From Fibrobacter sp. (GTDB taxonomy: Bacteria > Fibrobacterota > Fibrobacteria > Fibrobacterales > Fibrobacteraceae), in the NCBI GenBank assembly GCA_031271785.1, contig JAISUZ010000011.1, forward strand, positions 1 to 64,000: a stretch of DNA of 64,000 bases. The letters are read 5' to 3'. This document shows positions 59,909-64,000 of this stretch, piece after piece (positions within the stretch are counted from its first letter, which is position 1; every line of letters begins with the position of its first letter). The position numbers were made by a program, and so were the translations under genes. Below the pieces are notes generated by a model, which saw only the letters and a program-made list of their open reading frames with translations, was not told the origin of the DNA and did not search any database.

Positions 59909-60040
59909 TTGTCATCGCGAGGGCATTGCCCGAGGCCATCCAGATCCTGTATTGTTTTTCACCGGATCGCCACGCCATTACGTGGCTTGTAATGTCCTGC
60001 ACAACCAATCGAATTACATTGATGCGCGTAATCACAAGAC
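59909..60040. repeat. palindromic repeat D, copy 2
   Basis: Matches 13919-14037 over about 90 bp, with GCCACG/CGTGGC hairpin conserved; its right end has diverged. The gap 59713-60074 holds only this and the palindrome before it. Confidence 0.7.
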
Positions 60041-60074
60041 CTAAGCTCAAATTCTTTAAAACAACGGAGAAACT

Positions 60075-60494
60075 ATGACATTTGAATTATTCATAAACTT
60101 TAACGGAAATTGCCGTGAAGCCGTTGAATTTTACGCAAAAGTTTTTAAGTCGGAACACAAAACGTTAATGACTTACGGCGAAGCGCCTGCAGACCCGAAT
60201 CATCCGTTACCGGATTCGGACCGTGACAGAATCATGTACGGCGATGTTAAAATCGGCGACAAACTGGTGATGTTTATGGATATGCCGTCCGCTGCTCCTT
60301 GTGTCATCGGAAATAATATTAATCCGACAATAAATACCGCCGATAAAAATGAAATTGATCGTTTGTTTAACGAATTGAGCGAAGGCGGCACCGTATTTAT
60401 GAAACCGCAAAAAACATTTTTCAGCAAATATTATGCAATGCTTACCGATAAATTCGGTATCACCTGGCATATACTCTCTCCGGAAGAACAGTAG
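60075..60494 (+). CDS. VOC/PhnB-like glyoxalase-fold protein
   Basis: 139 residues with two beta-alpha-beta-beta-beta modules: FELFINFNGNCREAVEFYAKVF at the N-terminus, DRIMYGDVKIGDKLVMFMD, and FGITWHILS at the end, as in the PhnB family. Most members have no known substrate. Single gene, no partner visible. Confidence 0.8.
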   Translation: MTFELFINFNGNCREAVEFYAKVFKSEHKTLMTYGEAPADPNHPLPDSDRDRIMYGDVKIGDKLVMFMDMPSAAPCVIGNNINPTINTADKNEIDRLFNELSEGGTVFMKPQKTFFSKYYAMLTDKFGITWHILSPEEQ

Positions 60495-60702
60495 AAGTGA
60501 CGATGTTTCCAACAAGAAAATATAGAGATCAAGAAAATATAAAAATGTCGGCGTGTAATGAATTCGAAAGCATTAAAAAAAGAACTCAATCAAAGTGTGG
60601 TGTATAATGGTCCGTGAATGGGGCTCCATTATCAGCGAAGTTGATTTTTTAAATTAGGTATTCCTTTCAATAGAGGAATGACGGAAGATAATATAAATCT
60701 TC
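60495..60702. other. gap after the VOC gene
   Basis: 208 bp without a convincing gene. GGAAGAT-TTATATT-ATCTTCC (60683-60703) is a 7-bp hairpin at the nuoN stop without a T-run, at best a weak terminator. Confidence 0.45.
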
Positions 60703-62124
60703 CTACCCTACAATCCGGAAAATGTTTGTATTCAGGAACGGTAAAACGCCGATGGTAAGCGTACCGATCATCAGTACAATAATCACTACTTTTTGCCGGA
60801 GGGTAATGGCGAGCGGCTCGGGTTCCGTTTCGGGTTCGTCTACCCAGGCGGCTTTGATTAATTGTATGTAATAATAAAGTGCAATCACATTATTGAGTAC
60901 GGCAAAGAGAATCAGCGCATAGCCTTTTGCTTCGGCAGCGCTGTAAAAGAGGAAAAATTTTCCGAGAAAGCCGGCGAGAGGAGGGATTCCCGCGAGGCTG
61001 AATGCGGCAACAGCGAGGGCGACGGCGAGAACCGGACTTTGTTTGGAAAGCCCGCGGAGCGATTCGAAAGTTTCGGAACGGTTTCTGCCGATCACGCCGA
61101 AAATGAAGAATGCGAGGTAATTAGCGATGGTATAGACGACAAAGTAATAGGCAACAGCACCGCGGGCGAGTGATTCCGGGCCGATAAGCGCTATGAGAAT
61201 ATAACCCGCCTGTGAAATGGAACTGTAAGCCATAAAGCGGCGCAAACGGTTTTGTTTGAGCGCGCCCAGGTTTCCTACAAATAAAGTAATGGCGGCAAGC
61301 AGCGAGAGGAACGGAATCAGTTCGGAGTGAATTGCGGCAAAAGGTCCGAAAATAAGAACCATCAGGAAAATAACGGCTACGAGTTTTGAGGTGACGGATA
61401 AAACGGCGGTGGTGGGGGTCGGCGCACCGTCGTACACGTCCGGGGCCCAAGTGTAGAATGGGAATAGCGTAAGTTTAAACCCGATGCCGCAAATTAAAAA
61501 GAGAACGGAAATCCAAAGAAGAGGGGAGTGCATATTTTGCGCAACGGCATCGGCAATCAAAGAAAGTTCGAGCGTGCCTGCAAAACCATAGAGGTAACTG
61601 AGCCCGAATAATTCAAAGGCGGTAGCGACGGAACCCATCAGGATAAATTTGGTGCCGGCTTCACTGCCGTTCGGGTCGGTTTTGTTCCAGGCGGTGAGGG
61701 CATACATGGGCACAGTGGCGATTTCAAGCCCAAGGAAAAGAGTGAGAAGTTCCGTGGCCGATAACACGGCGAAACCGCCGAAAGTCGCGAACATGAGAGC
61801 CGCGATATATTCCGCCATTTGGGTGAGTTTGGATTTGTGGTCGGCACGGTGATCGAAATAATCTTTGGCAAACCAAACGCCGAGAAACGCGCCCAAGATC
61901 AGAATTTCACGCATGAGAACGCCGAAGCGATCTACTTTCCAGGTGGAAAAGAAAATATGCGGTTCGTCTCCGAGAACAAGGCGGTTCAGGAACACAAAAA
62001 TCACAAGGAAACTGAGATTTGCGAAAATAAACGCGGGTTTTGAATTCCTGGTGAAAATCCGAATGGCAATCACCAAAAACGGCGTGAGGAGAAGGAGAAG
62101 GTCGGGAATTAAAAATGCGTTCAC
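60703..62124 (-). CDS. nuoN: NADH-quinone oxidoreductase subunit N
   Basis: A 473-residue antiporter-like subunit of complex I with about 14 membrane segments. Motifs LFLGLEIATVPMYALTAW, the lysine-bearing GIGFKLTLFPFYTWAPDVYDGAPTPTTA, and FMAYSSISQAGYILI are typical. Follows nuoM after 3 bp and ends the visible nuoLMN run. Confidence 0.95.
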   Translation of the reverse strand: MNAFLIPDLLLLLTPFLVIAIRIFTRNSKPAFIFANLSFLVIFVFLNRLVLGDEPHIFFSTWKVDRFGVLMREILILGAFLGVWFAKDYFDHRADHKSKLTQMAEYIAALMFATFGGFAVLSATELLTLFLGLEIATVPMYALTAWNKTDPNGSEAGTKFILMGSVATAFELFGLSYLYGFAGTLELSLIADAVAQNMHSPLLWISVLFLICGIGFKLTLFPFYTWAPDVYDGAPTPTTAVLSVTSKLVAVIFLMVLIFGPFAAIHSELIPFLSLLAAITLFVGNLGALKQNRLRRFMAYSSISQAGYILIALIGPESLARGAVAYYFVVYTIANYLAFFIFGVIGRNRSETFESLRGLSKQSPVLAVALAVAAFSLAGIPPLAGFLGKFFLFYSAAEAKGYALILFAVLNNVIALYYYIQLIKAAWVDEPETEPEPLAITLRQKVVIIVLMIGTLTIGVLPFLNTNIFRIVG

Positions 62125-62127
62125 GAG

Positions 62128-63633
62128 TTACCTCTTTAAGTTCTCTAAAATAGGGGCGAGGCTCGAATCCAGAAAGTCGGAAACTGGCGCGGGGAAAAGT
62201 CCAAGCCCGAGGAGACAAAGGATCAGCAGGACAAGTACTGTTTTTTCGCCCGGCCCCGCATCCGTAATGGCCGCGAATCTACCGGGAAGCGCTCCGTTTA
62301 ACATTCTGTTGGCTGTTTGAAGAATGTAAATCGCCGTAGTAGTGATGGAAAGAACTGCGAGTATGGTGATCAGGCGGAACACCGGCGATGTGTTTTCAAA
62401 ACTTCCGATAAAAATAGTGATTTCGGCAATGAACCCGGAGAATCCCGGGAGTCCGAGCCCGGCAAAACCGGCGATCACAAAAGCGACTCCGATAAACGGA
62501 ATTTGTTTCATGAGGCCGCCCATTTCCAGAATATTGCGGGTGTGAGTGCGGGAATAAATCATGCCGACAGCGGCAAAGAAAAGCGCGGTTAAAAATCCGT
62601 GGCTGAGCATTTGGAGTGCGGCGCCCCGCAAAGAAACGGGAGTCAGGGCGGCAATTCCGAGGAAAATCAACCCCAAATGAGAAATGGAACTGTAGGCGGT
62701 AATGTATTTCAGGTCTTTGTGGCGCACCGCGATAAACGCCGCGAGAACCACATTGAATATGGTGAGGTAAACCAGGTAGGGTAGGGCAAAGCGCGCGCCT
62801 TCGGGCATCAGGTAAATCGCGATCCGGAGAATTCCGTAAGTCCCCATTTTCATCATCACGCCGGCGGCGAGCATCGAAACGGCAGTGGGAGCCGCCGAGT
62901 GCCCGTCCGGCGACCAAAAGTGGAACGGAAACAGAGAGCCGGACACCGCGAAACCCATAAAGAGAATCGGGAACGCCCACATTTGGAAGGTTTCGGGAAG
63001 TTTAACTTGTGCGAGTTCCAATATATTCCAGCTGTGAATTCCGGATTCCACATGAATTCCGAAGAATACGGCAAGAATCATTGCCGAGCCGAGCGCGAGT
63101 GTCAGGGTTAGTTTTTTTCCTCCGTAATCCTTTTTCCCCGAACCCCAGCCTGCGATCATCAAATACATACAAACGGCTTCCATTTCGTAGAAAATAAAGA
63201 AGAGTACGAGATCGAAACTCATGAAAACGCCGTAAATCGAAGTCCCTAAAATTTGAATGAGCGCGAAAAATTCTTTAGAGCCTTTCCCTATATTCAGGCT
63301 CACGAGCATTCCCGTAAATACCACCACCGCCGTTAAAAGCACCATGAGCATGCTGAGGCCGTCGGCGCCGATAAAGTAATGCGCGTTGATAGCTTGGAGC
63401 CAGGGCAGTTCCGTGACAAACCGGAGAACGGAAACGGAACCTTGCACGGGAGAGGCGAGCGAAAGAAAATAAAGTTGGATCGTGAGGTAAACGGCGATTC
63501 CTAAAACCAAAAAACCGGAAAACAAATGAACATTTTTAATGAGCTTTTCTTTCTCGCGCGGGATCGGAACGCAAAGGAGCGTGGTGAGGAGCGGCAGAAT
63601 CCAGATGGAGTTGTATAAAAGAGTTTCAAGCAT
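62128..63633 (-). CDS. nuoM: NADH-quinone oxidoreductase subunit M
   Basis: A 501-residue proton-translocating subunit with about 14 membrane segments: FFIFYEMEAVCMYLMI with the conserved glutamate, SLFPFHFWSPDGHSAAPTAVSM and ITAYSSISHLGLIFLG are visible. Lies between nuoL (9-bp gap) and nuoN (3-bp gap). Confidence 0.95.
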   Translation of the reverse strand: MLETLLYNSIWILPLLTTLLCVPIPREKEKLIKNVHLFSGFLVLGIAVYLTIQLYFLSLASPVQGSVSVLRFVTELPWLQAINAHYFIGADGLSMLMVLLTAVVVFTGMLVSLNIGKGSKEFFALIQILGTSIYGVFMSFDLVLFFIFYEMEAVCMYLMIAGWGSGKKDYGGKKLTLTLALGSAMILAVFFGIHVESGIHSWNILELAQVKLPETFQMWAFPILFMGFAVSGSLFPFHFWSPDGHSAAPTAVSMLAAGVMMKMGTYGILRIAIYLMPEGARFALPYLVYLTIFNVVLAAFIAVRHKDLKYITAYSSISHLGLIFLGIAALTPVSLRGAALQMLSHGFLTALFFAAVGMIYSRTHTRNILEMGGLMKQIPFIGVAFVIAGFAGLGLPGFSGFIAEITIFIGSFENTSPVFRLITILAVLSITTTAIYILQTANRMLNGALPGRFAAITDAGPGEKTVLVLLILCLLGLGLFPAPVSDFLDSSLAPILENLKR

Positions 63634-63642
63634 AGCTTTCCC

Positions 63643-64000
63643 TTATAAAGGAAGGTTTCCGAGAAAACGCCAAAACAGGAGCCCGGCGATGAGGGTACCG
63701 AGATAAAAAGGAAGATAGCCCGTATCGGCAGCCCTTACGGCGTCTCCGGCTTTTTGAAAAACAAAAGTAGCGGCTTTTACCAGAGAACCGATAACAACGT
63801 TATCGAACCATTTGAGGAACGCGGCGATTCCGCCGAGTAAAAATTGACGCACTACAGCGTAATAAATTTCATCGAAGTAGAATTTGTGCGCTACGATTTT
63901 ATAAAACCGGCTGCGGTTATCTTCATCGAGGGCTTTTGCAATCTGCGCGCGCGGGCTCACATAAAAGATACCTGCGAGAATAATGGCGGCAAGCGAAAGC
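63643..64000 (-). CDS. nuoL: NADH-quinone oxidoreductase subunit L (C-terminal part)
   Basis: The frame runs off the right edge; about 118 residues are visible. They include AHKFYFDEIYYAVVRQ, the end of the lateral helix region of NuoL, and a last membrane segment GYLPFYLGTLIAGLLFW. Order nuoL-nuoM-nuoN is the standard end of the complex I operon. Confidence 0.88.
   Translation of the reverse strand, partial: LSLAAIILAGIFYVSPRAQIAKALDEDNRSRFYKIVAHKFYFDEIYYAVVRQFLLGGIAAFLKWFDNVVIGSLVKAATFVFQKAGDAVRAADTGYLPFYLGTLIAGLLFWRFLGNLPL

Noticed and set aside
1-64000. CRISPR array, integrase, transposase or prophage genes
   Set aside because: No regularly spaced direct repeats and no such coding motifs were seen on either strand.

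Overview
This 64 kb stretch looks like a chromosome segment of a diderm bacterium from the Fibrobacterota (Fibrobacter-like). The reasons are a lipoprotein carrying a FISUMP-type domain (a paralogous domain first described in Fibrobacter succinogenes), a Gram-negative envelope gene set (LptF/LptG, BamD, MlaE, several predicted beta-barrels and lipoproteins), serine-rich linkers in a surface protein, and roughly balanced base composition. The genus is inference; no 16S rRNA gene is present.

Layout. 1-1832: the end of an AT-rich McrB-McrC restriction module. 1819-7866: a tight minus-strand gene run (FMN reductase, FISUMP lipoprotein, purU, a membrane protein, pyrE, dcd, a lipoprotein and a putative outer-membrane protein). 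7863-8969: an AT-rich insertion with a Clp-fold serine protease. 9161-13911: topoisomerase subunit A, yciH and argH, separated by intergenic repeats. 14276-14483: a wrecked DUF1016/YhcG nuclease gene. 14484-26179: a minus-strand series from lptF through lptG, a diguanylate cyclase, a Na+/solute symporter and tadA into a six-gene operon built round a MotA/MotB-like (ZorAB-like) ion-channel pair. 26254-29488: bamD, a barrel-like protein and a PHP phosphoesterase. 29485-36223: an envelope TPR protein, aroC, small secreted proteins, an oxidoreductase, trpB2 and a polyprenyl synthase. 36229-43468: gyrB, dciA, mlaE, ctpA, a sigma factor and an orphan LytS-type kinase. 43520-44926: rplT, rpmI, infC and tRNA-Gly(TCC). 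44966-47057: an AT-rich decayed island with a frameshifted lipoprotein, an FkbM methyltransferase remnant and an acyltransferase. 47092-53244: proB, rapA, a GYF/RDD protein and murA. 53845-60494: mutY, a GT4 glycosyltransferase, a eukaryote-type hisA, a lipocalin-like protein, surface proteins and a VOC protein. 60703-64000: nuoN, nuoM and the end of nuoL.

How the parts fit. Most genes are housekeeping: nucleotide and amino-acid synthesis, DNA topology, translation, envelope biogenesis and respiration. The candidate novel system is the operon at 14484-19819: an energised inner-membrane channel with a peptidoglycan-binding stator partner, two soluble helical partners, a secreted beta-helix protein and a lipoprotein.

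The other striking feature is a set of dispersed, strongly structured intergenic elements near 11.7-12.1, 13.9-14.3, 30.3, 53.3-53.8 and 59.8-60.0 kb. They come in several families, and in one the hairpin arms differ between copies while staying complementary. Everything here was read by eye; no homology search or folding program was run.
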